Assembly (NCBI GenBank): GCA_018105865.1
Contig: CM030848.1
Location: 2,383,001 to 2,447,000, forward strand
DNA: 64,000 bases
Direction: 5' to 3'
DNA from: Metaphire vulgaris
Lineage: Eukaryota > Annelida > Clitellata > Crassiclitellata > Megascolecidae
Below are positions 1 to 12,900 of this stretch, piece by piece. Both the position numbers and the translations under genes were made by a program. The stretch's first letter is position 1; each line of letters starts with the position of its first letter. The notes below the pieces were generated by a model that had not been told where the DNA came from, did not search any database, and worked only from the letters and a program-made list of their open reading frames with translations.

Positions 1-90
1 TGCATAGACATCGATAGCTTCCAACTGTGTTGACGCAGGTGGTTTTTGCCAAATTGCACTGAGATTGTCTAGTGGCGCATTCGTCTAAAT
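1..90 (-). CDS. Gene A EGF exon, cut by the window edge
   Basis: Reads on the minus strand from acceptor AG (complement of 91-92) as x-L-D-E-C with the following cysteines of a calcium-binding EGF domain, including C-V-N-T-V-G-S-Y. The last cysteine and the donor site fall outside the window. The paralogous exon at 7090-7218 is the closest intact relative seen. Confidence 0.85.
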
Positions 91-3000
91 CTTCAATCAA
101 TTGATTACAGAGCACTATATGGGTCTTATGGTTTCTTATCGATTTCAAAATAGAAAATAGCAAGATACAACTGTGAACAGAATTTTCAAATAATGAATTT
201 GTTCGGAATACTTTTATTTTATCGCCTTATGAATTATACTGTCGTGCATACCTGGTGATATCATGAAAGAGTTTACTCCATTCTTCTTCTGACTTTTTAC
301 ATTGTATTTTGTTCTTATATATGCCTTTCTTCATTCATCTCATGTACCTAACTCGGGTTTCATTTTTATCAAAACGGTGTTTCATTAAATCGGGACTCGT
401 TTGAATTTGGTTATAACTTTTCAAGGTGTAGTCAGATTTTAATAAAATTGATACAACTGTGTTCGGTAGATAATTTTTGATCGCATTACTGTATATAATT
501 TCTCGTATGTATTTTATATAAATACCTTCTATACCGCGTGAGACTATTGCAGTTACAAAATTTAGCACATGCCACGAATTTTACAACTTCTACTTTGTTG
601 TTCGCGGCGTTAAGGTCAATGGCGGGTAGAGCTACTATTGCTTACGAGAGATCTTCTACCCGTTATTAGACAGTACCCAAACCAGTTTGAACACAAGATA
701 TGAACATTTGCCATTTCTAACGGCAAACACACTACTTAAATCTAATCCTATAGCGCCTCTTCACACTGCACAGGAGCATCAGTCTATGGCACACCAAATC
801 AAAATCAAACATTTTCGCATACACAATTTTTCTGTGGGGAATGTTTTAAGAAAATCACTCGTCGCTTACTATCGCTTGTGCTCACTCGACAATTTTATGG
901 GAACTAGTCATTAGACATGTCTGCAGAACATATTTCCCAGTGAAGCGGACAATTACCGGTGCATGATGAAAAAGTCGAATATTCGTAGCCTTTCTTGCAC
1001 GAACAATTGTAACCTCCAGGTGTATTGAGGCAGATGGTTGTTGACGCATCGCAGTGAGATTGCCCATTAGTGCATTCGTCTATATCTACATGTAAAATTA
1101 ACTACTTGTTTATGCGTTATAACTTATAATACTATATTAATACCAAACTATGCTACCAAAGTAAAACTATGCTCTAACTTTTAAAATATTGTTCACTAAA
1201 TTTTTTAAAGAGGTTACTACTGGCAACCATTTTTTAGACAATATGCCATAGTATCATCAGTCAACTACCTGTGCACGACGTTAAAGACCATGTTCTGTAG
1301 TAGCCGTTCTTGCATGAACATCGATAGCCTCCATTTGTGTTTTCACAGGAGGTGGTTGTTGTCAAATCGCATGGATATTGACCAGTGTCGCATTCGTCTA
1401 TGTCTGCAAGAAATATTGATTACTAGGTGTTTACCCGTCAAAAATGACGGGGGAGATTGGCTGTTCTACCACCCGATTTTGCGCAAATGCAATATCATTT
1501 TATGACGGGGGAGATTGGCTGTTCTACCACCCGATTTTGCGCAAATGCAATAGCATTTTATGACGGGGGAGATTGGCTGTTTTACCGCCCGATTTTGCGC
1601 AAATGCAATAGCATTTATGACGGGGGAGATTGGCTGTTCTACCACCCGATTTTGCGCAAATGCAATAGCATTTTATGACGGGGGAGATTGGCTCTTTTAC
1701 CACCCGATTTTGCGCAAATGCAATAGCATTTTGCGCAATTAATTGTCCTTAACTCGCCGCCTTTTCCTTCAACCGAGTTAACGCCCATTCGCGTGAATTT
1801 TCTGAAACTTGATAGTCAACGTTAGTGTAATGATTTGGCAATGTCGAACGACATGCAGTGCTTGATTCTCTTGTTTGCTGTGCTGACTTTTCACGCCGAG
1901 CAACAGCCTGCTACTCATTCTCACTTGATTGTCGGAAAGCTCGTGAACGCTGGACTTTTTTGTTCTGCACAGAGGGTTAGAAAGAGGGATAAAATAGCCA
2001 AACAATGGTGCAAACCTCATTTTCTTAGCTCTTATATAGCCCGAGATGTAGCAAATTCAAAAATTTGGAAACTTTCTCAGAATTCAAAACTTTCGCGAAA
2101 TTCACCGATAATACTTATGTTCAAACATTGGGTCATCGGGTTAGAATTGATAGATCTTTGCCAAATGTCAACCGATTTTCAAACTTTTGGTTTATTTTGT
2201 TCCTCTGACATCCCTTTAGAACTTTGCCGCTGACCAAAGTGGGGTTACCGCTGAAAATATTTTGCTAGGGGCTTTAAACATTTTTCGGGGGAGAGGTGAT
2301 ATTTTAGGCCGTAAAGTGGACTCTACCCCCAAATTTTTTTGTTTTGCACGGACGGTTTGAAAGAGGAATAAACAATCTAAACAATGGTGTAAACCTTATC
2401 TTTTTAGCTCCTATATAGCCTGAGATATAGCAAATTTAAAACGTTACAGCAATCATTTCTGAGAACGCTTTTCCAAAAATTAAATCCCCAGTACGGTGAC
2501 GACGTCTGAAAATTTAATCCCCACTTATTATTATTATTATTATTATTATTAACGTACTGATTTATGTGGTAACTCGTCCGAACGAACTGCGTGAACACAT
2601 TACAAAGTTACAGATAACTCGTGCGATATAACCAGGTTTTAAGTCTCTCTTTAAAAGTATTCAAGGTCGTAGAGAGCTGTATTGATGGCGGTAGACAATT
2701 CCATGCCCGAGCCGCGGCCGCGGGAAATGCTCGATCTCCGACGGTTCGGAGGCGCATCCTCGGGACCACCAATAAGGCGGATCCGGCCGATCTCAATCTT
2801 TGCCGGCTTGCGTGGTCAGCCACTCGTGATAGTTCGGACGCAAGGTATTCTGGACCGGCTCCATTCAGGCAACGGAAGGTCAATGTTGCCAGCTTGAAAT
2901 GGATCCGCTCTGGCACAGACAACCAGTGCAGATCGCGTAGCAGCGGAGTAATGTGATCGCCTAATGAGGCCTGGCATATCACTCGCGCAGCAGCGTTCAG

Positions 3001-4480
3001 GACGGACTTGAGGGGTTAAATATAAAAAATAGGTATTGAGGCTAGGAAGGAATAAATATATATATATATATAATGGGGGCAGGGCATTGGGAGAGGGAAG
3101 GGAGGTTTGGGAGGAGGAAGGCGGGTTGTACGGGTTTTCGGAGCAGCGTTGTGTAGGTTTGGAAACGGGGTTTGGGGCCGGTGGGGTAGGGCGGAGCGCT
3201 GATGGATTGGGGCCTGGGCGATTGAGAGAGGGATGGGTAGTTGGAAGGGGGTAGGGAAAGGGAAGGGGAACGGGGGTTTAGGGCCGGGGTGGAATGGGTT
3301 GGGGCTGGAATGGGTTGGGCCCAGGGGCGATTGGGAGAGGGATGGGGAGAGAGGGGAAAAGGGATGGGGAGAGGGAAGGGGAACGGGGGTTTGGGGCCGG
3401 GGGCCGGAATGTGTTGAGGCCTGGGGTAATTGGGAGAGGGATGAGGAGAGGGAAAAGAGATGGGGAGAGGGAAGGGGAACGGGGTTTTGGGGCCTGGGCC
3501 GAAAAGGGTTGGGGCCGGGGCGATTGGGAGAAGGATGGGGAGAGGGAAAAGGGTTGGGGAGACGGAAGGGGAACGGAGGTTTGGGGGCGATTGGGAGGGG
3601 GATGGGGAGAGGAAGGAGATGGGAAAGGAAGGGAAAAGGGAGTTTGGGGCGGGAATGGGTTGGGGCCTGGGCGATTGTGAGAGGGATGGGGTGAGGAAGG
3701 GGGACGGGGGTTTAAGCTGCAATTAAGACGCTTCGTTAAACGCTCCGTTTTGATTAAACAATATTTGGTTGTCAATGACAACAGCGTCTTGCAATACCCG
3801 CCGTGTTGCGGACGGACGGACGGACAGACATCGAGAATTATATAATAAGATGACGTAACATAACATGACATCTTATCTACTTGGATATCGTGTAAGATAA
3901 AACTGTTATGTAAGATACAACTGCTAGCAGAATTTCAAAATGGGGCCTGCATGATTAATCCTGAATATATTTATATATCTTTGCGTTAGTCAAATCAAAT
4001 CCGTTCATTAGTACACTGTTAAAAATTTCCGTAGATATATTAGATGACAAAATAATCAAAAGTACAAGTTATTAAATCCAAATGATAATCACAGGAACGT
4101 AATTTATTGGGTATACAGCAAGAGACTAACAATGACGGCGATATATTAGAAGGAGAGGCAGGAGAAGAGAATTATTTATCTCCTAAAAATCTGTCTTCTA
4201 ATAAAGTAGATTTTGAGATCCTCGGACTCCAGATTAGATATAGTATTTACTTCGTCTCCTTTAAAAATTGCATTTGATAATAGCATGTAGGCCCCTACTG
4301 AATTTTAATGACGATAAATAGACGATCGTGAGAAGAGCTGATAGTGTAAACTACAAATTGGTAATAAGATAATGATAAAACCATAACAGAGCTTTTCGTC
4401 GTTTTACCACAGCCCCTAAGACAGTAAAGCTGAGTGGACCTCTGGGCTCCTCCGGATCTCGAACTCGCGACTTTCTGCTC

Positions 4481-4523
<43 letters not shown>

Positions 4524-7500
4524 ACGTCATAATAAAGTACTTCACGCTATATTTGGTCATTTTTGAGTCCTTTCCTCTGGCACAAACTGTCACAAATCTC
4601 TGACCCCTCTTAACTCCTTAACTGGGGATCCTGGATATATCCGTCCATTTTACATTGAGTTACAGTTAAATACACGGTTAAGGGGTTAAAGCGTTGTCTA
4701 TAAATTACGTCATGCAGTTTATCGTTTAATTTTCTGCAGAAAAGCAAACATTTAACTTCCGACGATGATAACGAATATAATTGATATTTCAAATTTAATA
4801 TATCTTAGGCAAAAAGTGTTAAATGAGCAATTAGAAACGTCTTTTTGCTATATCTCCTATCAGGTATATTTAAGGTTTCATTTATAATGAAAGGATGGCG
4901 TCACGCTGGTCCTTGCCACACCTCGGTCACGAACTGTCACACTTTCTTAGACCCACACACTCCTCGAGCGTGACGTACTTTATGGACAAAATAATGAGGA
5001 TTATTTAGGCTATGAAATTTGTTGGTATAATAATAATTTTTACAATGAATCTATTGAATACAAATACGATAAGATTGACTACAATTCAATTTTCGAGGCC
5101 CTGCAATTCCTTCTCTGTAAAATAGAGAGAATTGGAAGCTCTCTTTATCTCCTTTCGATTATTACATTATACTCGCTTAAGTTGCCGGTTGTCGGTTGTT
5201 TCTGTCACTAGCGCCCCCAGTCGACTCATCTGTGAATGAGTACATCGGGTGTTAACTCAATGGAAGGAAAGAGGGCGAGGGAAAGGCTTGGCAATCGCCC
5301 TCATGGCGGAATGAGAACCTGCTTATCCGTCGGTTCTCCGTATGGGTGCTAAGCCTATGGAATGTGCTTTTTAAAGTTATCGTTTAAGCTAGAAAATATG
5401 TTCTGTCGACGTGTCTCCAGACTCGTTGTGAAATTTGACAGAGATAGTTCGAGCGTTAGGCTCCGGCGCTTATCTTCGGCCCAGAGGCGGATCTAGGAGG
5501 CAGGGGGGTACACATGTCCCCGGGCGCCGAGGTGAGGGGACGCCTATATCAGATATTTGGGTAAGTGAAATACACAGTACAGTACAAGAAACATGCACAA
5601 TACAGTAGAAGAAACACGTGTGAGGACCTTTTTTTGCTCGTCAACACTATATGAAGAAAGAGTTGAGGGGCGCCGAAAACGATGTGAGGACCTTTTTGTT
5701 TGACAGCTATGATAGGCAGTGGCGTAACGTGAGGGGGGCGGGGGGCACTTTGTTGACAGCCCCCCGGGCCCCGGGCGAGGGGGGCCCCCGAAGAGGGGTC
5801 TAAGCTAGGGTTAGGTTAGGGTTAACCCTAATTTAACCGTAGAAATGATGTGCTGACAACCTTTTTTTTGCTCGTTAGGCTGAAAAAGGAGGCGATAACG
5901 TTTTTTTGCTCGTCAGCTCGAAACTTGGGATCCCAAATCCAAAGATGCCCCCCAGGCCCCCAAAAGTCACGCTACGCCACTGATGATAGGGGCGCCAACA
6001 GGGCCACATTAAGGCGGGGGCTGAGGGGGCTGTAGCCCCCGGCCCATCATGAATGTTCCAGCACGCTCCCGGAGACGCTTCTGCAGATTTTACCAGCAAA
6101 AATTTTGTCTGGAGAAATTTTATAAGTGGAGCACCCGTCGTATCATTCACACAACACTTTTATGGGAAAATCGACAGAAGAGACGTCCGCAGAACAGATT
6201 TCCTAATGAAAAGGCATCATTACCGGTGCATGATGTAAAAGTCAAATATTTGAAGCCTTTCTTGCACGAACAATTGTAACTTCCAGGTGTATTGACGCAG
6301 GTGGTTGTTCTCGCATCGCATTGAGATGGTCTACTGGCGCATTCGTTTATATCTACAGGTAAAAATTATTACTTTTTAATGTTATATCTTCTACAGAAAA
6401 GGCGACTACCTGTGCATTTTATTGATCTTAAATACACGTAGCCTTCACGTTCCTAAATATTGCTACCTGCAATAATAGATTGCATTCGACCAAAATCTTG
6501 CAGAATTGGGAATGAAAGAGTTGCTCTGCGCACAAACAACAGACATCAACCTGTGCACGACGTTGAAGTCATTGGTCTGTAGCCGCTTCTGCATTGACAT
6601 TGATAGCTTCCAACTGTGTTGACGCAGGTGGTTGTTGCCAAATTGCATTGAGATTGACCACGGGAGCATTCGTCTATATCTAGAGGCAAAATTCAATATT
6701 TCGCCAATATATTATTTTATATTTTGTATTTTATCCATTTTAAACTACATACACTTGTCACCAGAGTCTGAAAATAACATATTTCGTAAAGCTATTCATA
6801 TATTTTTAGGTTCACAAATGGTGCTGGTTGTTATAAACGATTTCTTTCGGCCAGTATCCTCCAGAAAGGTGAATGAAATAAATGCTGCGCAAAAAAAGTA
6901 GGCAATAATTATATTTGACCAATATAGCATAGTATTATATGCATCTAGAACTACATGCACTTGTCGCCAGAGTCTGAAAATAACAAATTTCGTAAAGTTA
7001 TTCATATATTTTTATGACCAGAAATGGCGCTGCCAATATCTTGAAGAAAGGCGAATGAAATAAAGCTTCGCAAAATATTAGAGAAAAACCTGTGCACGAC
7101 GTTGAATTCATTGCTGTGTAACCGTGTTTGCATTGACATCGATAGCTTCCATCTGTGTTGATGCAGGTGGTTGTTGCTAAATTGCACTGAGATTGTCTAG
7201 TGGCGCATTCATCTAAATCTGCAGACAATTGATTATATAGGCTTAACAATTTCTATAGAGGTGTATCGATTTCAAAATAGAAAATAACAACCGTCAACAG
7301 AATTTATAAATAATGAATTTGTCGCAATAACTCTATTTTATCAACTTATGAGTTATGACCCCTCATATCCGAACCACGCCTCACAGCGGTGAGGGGTGAC
7401 AATGACCAAGGAGGGGACTGCCAGCTAGGGCTATGCCACCTCTACACTGTAGGACTAAATCGATAAGAAAATAGTTGACGAGCAAAAAAAGGTCGCCGAG

Positions 7501-8723
7501 TCAATTTAGCCCCCCTACGGCTATAGTGCCCGGTTCGCCCCCTGCCTTCCATCGCTACGGCACTGTACTGTGACTGATGGACCATCATTTTATAGGTATA
7601 CGAGTACCATTTTGATTCCTCATCCGATCTAAGGGTCAACACTTAGATCAAAACTTAGGACTGGGATAAGGATTAGGACTTGGATTAGCTGGCTCTCTGT
7701 AAAGACTCGTTTTGTATGAGTCATACTTTTATGCTAGAGATGATTAATGCCCAATAATATTTTGCACTTAACGAGTAAATATTTGAATATTTTGGACACA
7801 TCGTATAAATGGAAGACGGCTACCTCTGCATGCCTCCACATATCTTGAAATCCTGTATTTATTCTGGTAACCGTAGTAACCGTTTCTGCAACGACACTGA
7901 TAGCTTCCATCTGTGTTGATGCAAGTGGTTGATGTGGAATCGCATGGAGATTGCCCATTGAAGCATTCATCTACATCTAGAGGCAAAACATTATATTTGG
8001 CCAATAGGCCCTATGTCATAGTATTTGATAAATTTTGAACTGCATGAACTTGTTAGCAGAGTCTGAAAATAGCACATTAATTAAAATTATTCATATATTT
8101 TCATGTTGATAAATTGTGCTGCTTGTAATAAAAGATTGCTTTCGGTCTATATCTTTAAGAAAGGCGAATGAAATAAATGCTGAGCAAAAATATTAGAGAA
8201 CAACCTGTGCACGACGTTGAAGTCATTGCTGTGTAACCGTCTCTGCATTGACATTGATAGCTTCCAACTGTGTTGACGCAGGTGGTTGTTGTCAAATTGC
8301 ATGGAGATTGACTATGGGAGCATTCGTCTAAATCTGCAAGCAATTGATTACAGAACACTGCATAGGACTAAAGGCATCTTATCGATTTCAAAATAGAAAA
8401 TAATAAGATACAACTGTGAACAGAATTCATAAATAATGAAGCTGTTCGGAATAATTCTATTTTATCGGTTTATGAACTATGCTGTCGTGCATAAACTGAT
8501 AACATAACGTCGATATCTTGCATATAATTATCATTTGGTTCCTATTAGTACACATCACTTCCTGGTGATATCATAAAATACCTTACTCCATTCTTCTCCA
8601 ACTTTTTCAAAGATAATCTCCACTGGCTGAAAATAAAGGAACGAATTGCCTACAGACGATGTTTCCTGACGTACAGAGCACCCAACGATTCCCTCTGTCC
8701 ACATGTTTGGAGAACGTAGTACT

Positions 8724-8766
<43 letters not shown>

Positions 8767-9829
8767 CCTTAGTCAAATCAAATCCTTTTATTAGTATTAG
8801 ATGGCAAAATAATAAAAATGAAAAGTTATAAAATCCAAATGATAATCACCGGAACGTAATTTATTGGGCATAAACAAGGAAAGCAACGGTTTAACGTCAA
8901 CAGTGAGATACTAGAAGAAGAGGGAGGAAACGAGAATTATTTCTCTGCTAAAAATCTGTCTTCCAAGAAAGGAAATGTTGAGATTCTCAGATTAACTATA
9001 GTATTTACTTTGCCTCTTTTAAATGTTTCATTCGGTCTGATAATTATATTAGCATATACTGAATTGTGAAGTCGATAACTAGGCTATATCGTGAGAAGAG
9101 CTGGAAGCGTAAAGTAAAAATCTGTAGCAGGATAGCGATCAAACCATAACAGTGCTTCTCGTTTTGCCACAGCCCTTTAGCGAGTAAGGCTGAGTCGACC
9201 TTAGGGCTTCTTCGGGTCTCGAACTCGCGTGCCTCGGAGAATCGCCGTTCTTGGTGGTCTTCCGGCATCTGGCGCTTGTTTTCAGCGCCTAAAGTGCGGA
9301 GAATGACCTTCTCGTCGTTTTGGGTGGTCATCTACGCTTTCTCCGGGCAGTTTTGGACGGTTTTGGTCGTTCACCGTCGAGTGTCTGGACCGCCATCTTT
9401 TACCAACCGCCATTACGTTGACGTGGCCGGTAGCACTCTAGACTAGATACACCGCCCTTCAGACTAAATCGAACGACTGCCACCCTAATCTTCGCCCGGA
9501 ATTCCATCAAGTTCGGCGACGGATTATACTCACGGAACTACCGCGCCTGAGGAATTCACCGCCTAATCTTCCATGTTGTGAGTTCCTTACAACACCTCTG
9601 TGGAATTTCAACATCTTCTTCCGTGTTTCGTTGACATGTCTGCGAACGTTTCTTCTGTGATAGGTCGTTTTCTATGGGATTCACCACCGTTTTCGTTGGG
9701 CGTCGAATTCCTTCTTCCATCGAAACGGACTTTCAAGATTGTCATCCTACGTCCGTCATCGACATGCCAATGATGTCAAAGCGCCTTTGACATTGGCCTT
9801 CGCTTGTTACGACGATATAGAAGTCGTCT

Positions 9830-9913
<84 letters not shown>

Positions 9914-12900
9914 TACATAATTAATGGACAGCCAATAACCTTAGCTATCCTGGATGACTGCCTACCTGAACAAACTGCCGAAGTAGTCTGCATGTAGCCA
10001 TCATTGCACGAACAGGTGTAGCTACCAATTGTGTTGACGCAAACGCCTGCTCTAGAGTCGCAGCCTGATCGAAAGGAGGAACATTCGTCTGTATCTGCAG
10101 TAGAAAATCAGTTGCATAATATGTGAGTAATTTTAATTTCAGATATTTAAAACGAAACTATATATCAAATTTTAAAAAAAATCTGCAACTCTGAACACAA
10201 CGTAGTCCTATATAGTTATTTGACGTGATGCCAGACCTAGCTGCCAATCTGACCTACAATACTAACCTGGAAGCTGACTGGTTGAAAGGTAAATATATTA
10301 TGTAGAATAATCCACTTTAATGCGCAGGCGTGTTCTCAACAGACGATTTCGCTGACAATTTTCGCATCAACAAAATATTCTGCGGGGAATATTTTAAGGG
10401 AAGCACTCGTCGCTTAATACCGACTTGGTGTTGACTGGAAAATTTTATGGAATACTAGTCAGGCGTCAGGAGAGATTTCCGCAGAATTTATTTTCTAGGG
10501 GAGCGGACAATTACCGGTGCATGATGATAATGTCGAATATTTGAATCCCTTCTTGCACGAACAATTGTAACCTCCAGGTGTATTGAGGCAGATGGTTGTT
10601 GACGCATCGCACTGAGATTGCCCATTAGTGCATTCGTTTATATCTAAATGTAAAAATAACTACCTGTTAATGCGTTAAAACATATAATATTATATTAGTA
10701 TCAATATTATATCAGTATCAAACTATGCTACAAAAACAAAATTTTGCTCCAACTTTTAAAATACTGCTCACTGAATTTTCAAGAAATTATACTATTTTGT
10801 TTTGCAAATATGCTAATTGCGTTTGTTGAATTCATGGATAGATTTATTACTGGTGCACTGACCACCATTTAAAGGCAAACGCGTACAATTTTGACTTCTC
10901 CTTCGATCTATAGGATTGAATCTAGAACAAAAATTAGTCAACGCTCTGTAAAGACTCGCTTTGTGGGTCATACTTCATATAGGCTACTAGGGATGATTAT
11001 TGCGCAATAATATTTTATACATTTTCAAGTAAATATTTGAATATTTTAGATATGGGCTTATATTCTAAAGAGAAGATGACTACCTGTGCATCTCATTGAT
11101 ATTAAATTCTCGTATCCGTTTAAACAAGAACATCGATAACTTCCAACTGTGTTGACGCAGGTGGTTGTTACCGCATCGCATTGAGATTGACCAGTGTTGC
11201 ATTCGTCTATATCTAGAGGCAAAAACATTTATTTTCGGTCAATATAGTATTGTATCTTATTCAATAATCACTTAGCCTAGAAAAGCTGTCAGTTCAAATT
11301 TTAAAAAATTAATATTTCATAAAATATTCAACTGATTTTGTTGAAATTTGCAGATTTTCTGTAGAATAGATGATCTTTAATGTGGGTGAAATTTTATAAA
11401 TTTAGAATAAATTGTTGAAGTTATATTGATTTCTAAAAGGGCGCCACTTCTATATCGTTGGGCTTTAGGTTAAATCCTCATGCATAGACCCTAATCCTAT
11501 AAACACCATTCAATTCATATTGAATTTTTGAGAACAGAATAATTTGTATTACTTGTCTTAAAATCCATATTATGGTTACAGTTACAGTTACAATGGAAGT
11601 GATACAAATTAGATACATATTCGTGCTTTGTACTACAAGTTGTGAGGCTGATTGATTCTTTTTTCAGTTTTAAATGCATATCTGAGCTCAAAAATATGTA
11701 CTAAACTCATAAAAATGCTTACAGTCTCCCCAGACCCCAAGCTGCCTCCCCGGCCTTGTCTGTTTCCACCCCGGAATCCAGGAGTCTAGATTTCACACAT
11801 TGACTGTTAGTAAGCCGTTGTAAGAATTGGATAGTGTTTTAAATAATAGGCGCATACTGAAAATCCACGTTCGCGTTTATAGTTATTTTCTGATCGACGA
11901 CGTACTTCGGACTCGTTAAGATCACAAGACCTCCCCCGACCAGTGAGGCCTTACTCAAGCCGGACAAGGGCACGGCATCCAGGGTTCGCGTCAATATCTT
12001 TTCCGTAGTATTAGTTGAAATTTTTAAAATTGCCTTTTAATATTATGTGAATGCAGTGTATAAATAATTGTCATTAGTTATTACACTCAACTTCAGTAGC
12101 GTGAAGGGGAGAGGGTGGGGCGGTGGCCCCGGACGCAGATCAGAGGGGCGTAAAAATTGACCTGACGATTTTTTCCATCGACACTTTTTCACTACTTTTT
12201 ACTGCTGCTGTCGTACCATCTAAAATTTCGCTTTTATGCTCAAATATTAAGATCAACATAAACAAAATTTAAAAATAATTGGATCTGTCTATAGATTTCA
12301 GCCACAAGTGAAAAGTTGTTTGCTTCCGTTTTTTAACATTCAAGCGGTGTCACTAGACAAAGCGAAGCAATTAAGCCTAATGTGGTCACTGGTCAGTCAT
12401 CGCCCACCACAGCAGCTGCGGGCAGTGCGGTGTCGTATAAATTTATTTCCGCCATAAAATTATTTCCTGGGCGGAGCCTGCGGTTGCTAGGGAAATAAAA
12501 TTATGCGCATACGTATAAATTTATTTCCGTACAAATTTATTTCCGCCTATCAACATAATATCTATAAATAGTTTTAATCACTTTAATGCATACGGTTAGT
12601 AGCAGGCAATAACTTTATTTTCTACATATAACTATATAGCCTGCTGTTGGTGGGGAAATAAAATTATAACCGGTAATAAATTTATTTCCTATCTTCTGTC
12701 TATCTATACCTGTGCATAGCATTGGTTGGAAATGAAATCATGTCCTATGGGTGATACATTTATTTTCTACCTATCTACACATAACTATATAGCCTACTGA
12801 TGGCAGAGAAATAAAATTATAGCCGGTAATAACTTTATTTCTTAGTCTACTGTCTACCTATACCTGTGCATAGCATAGGTTGGATATGAAATCATATCCT

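Larger units (their letters stand above)
1423..3850 (-). mobile_element. Non-autonomous Helitron, copy 1
   Basis: In minus-strand reading the element starts with TCTTATTATATAATTC next to a flanking A and ends with a CCCGTCA/TGACGGG hairpin, a short spacer and CTAG next to a flanking T. These are the hallmarks of Helitron ends and of insertion between A and T. No Rep/helicase gene is present. Inside are a 58-bp minisatellite near the 3' end, a LINE insertion (2527-3005) and a G-rich array (3068-3712). Copy 2 (14279-15825) has the same ends and lacks the LINE. Confidence 0.75.
4528..8722. repeat. Segmental duplication block A1 (partner 42617-47262)
   Basis: Long collinear similarity to 42617-47262 in exons and introns: the MITE, the spacer with GAAAGAGGGCGAGGG, the EGF exon 6224, the intronic GCGACTACCTGTGCATTTTA relic, exons 7824 and 8205, and a LINE remnant. 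Differences include a hAT MITE only in A, a deletion in B and an extra exon duplication in B. Confidence 0.85.

Noticed and set aside
1445..1740. Regular spaced repeats resembling a CRISPR array
   Set aside because: Direct tandem 58-bp units without unique spacers, in a eukaryotic Helitron.
3042..3871. Long Pro/Ser-rich and Gly/Arg-rich open frames on both strands
   Set aside because: They are read-through of the G-rich minisatellite; all six frames are open together.
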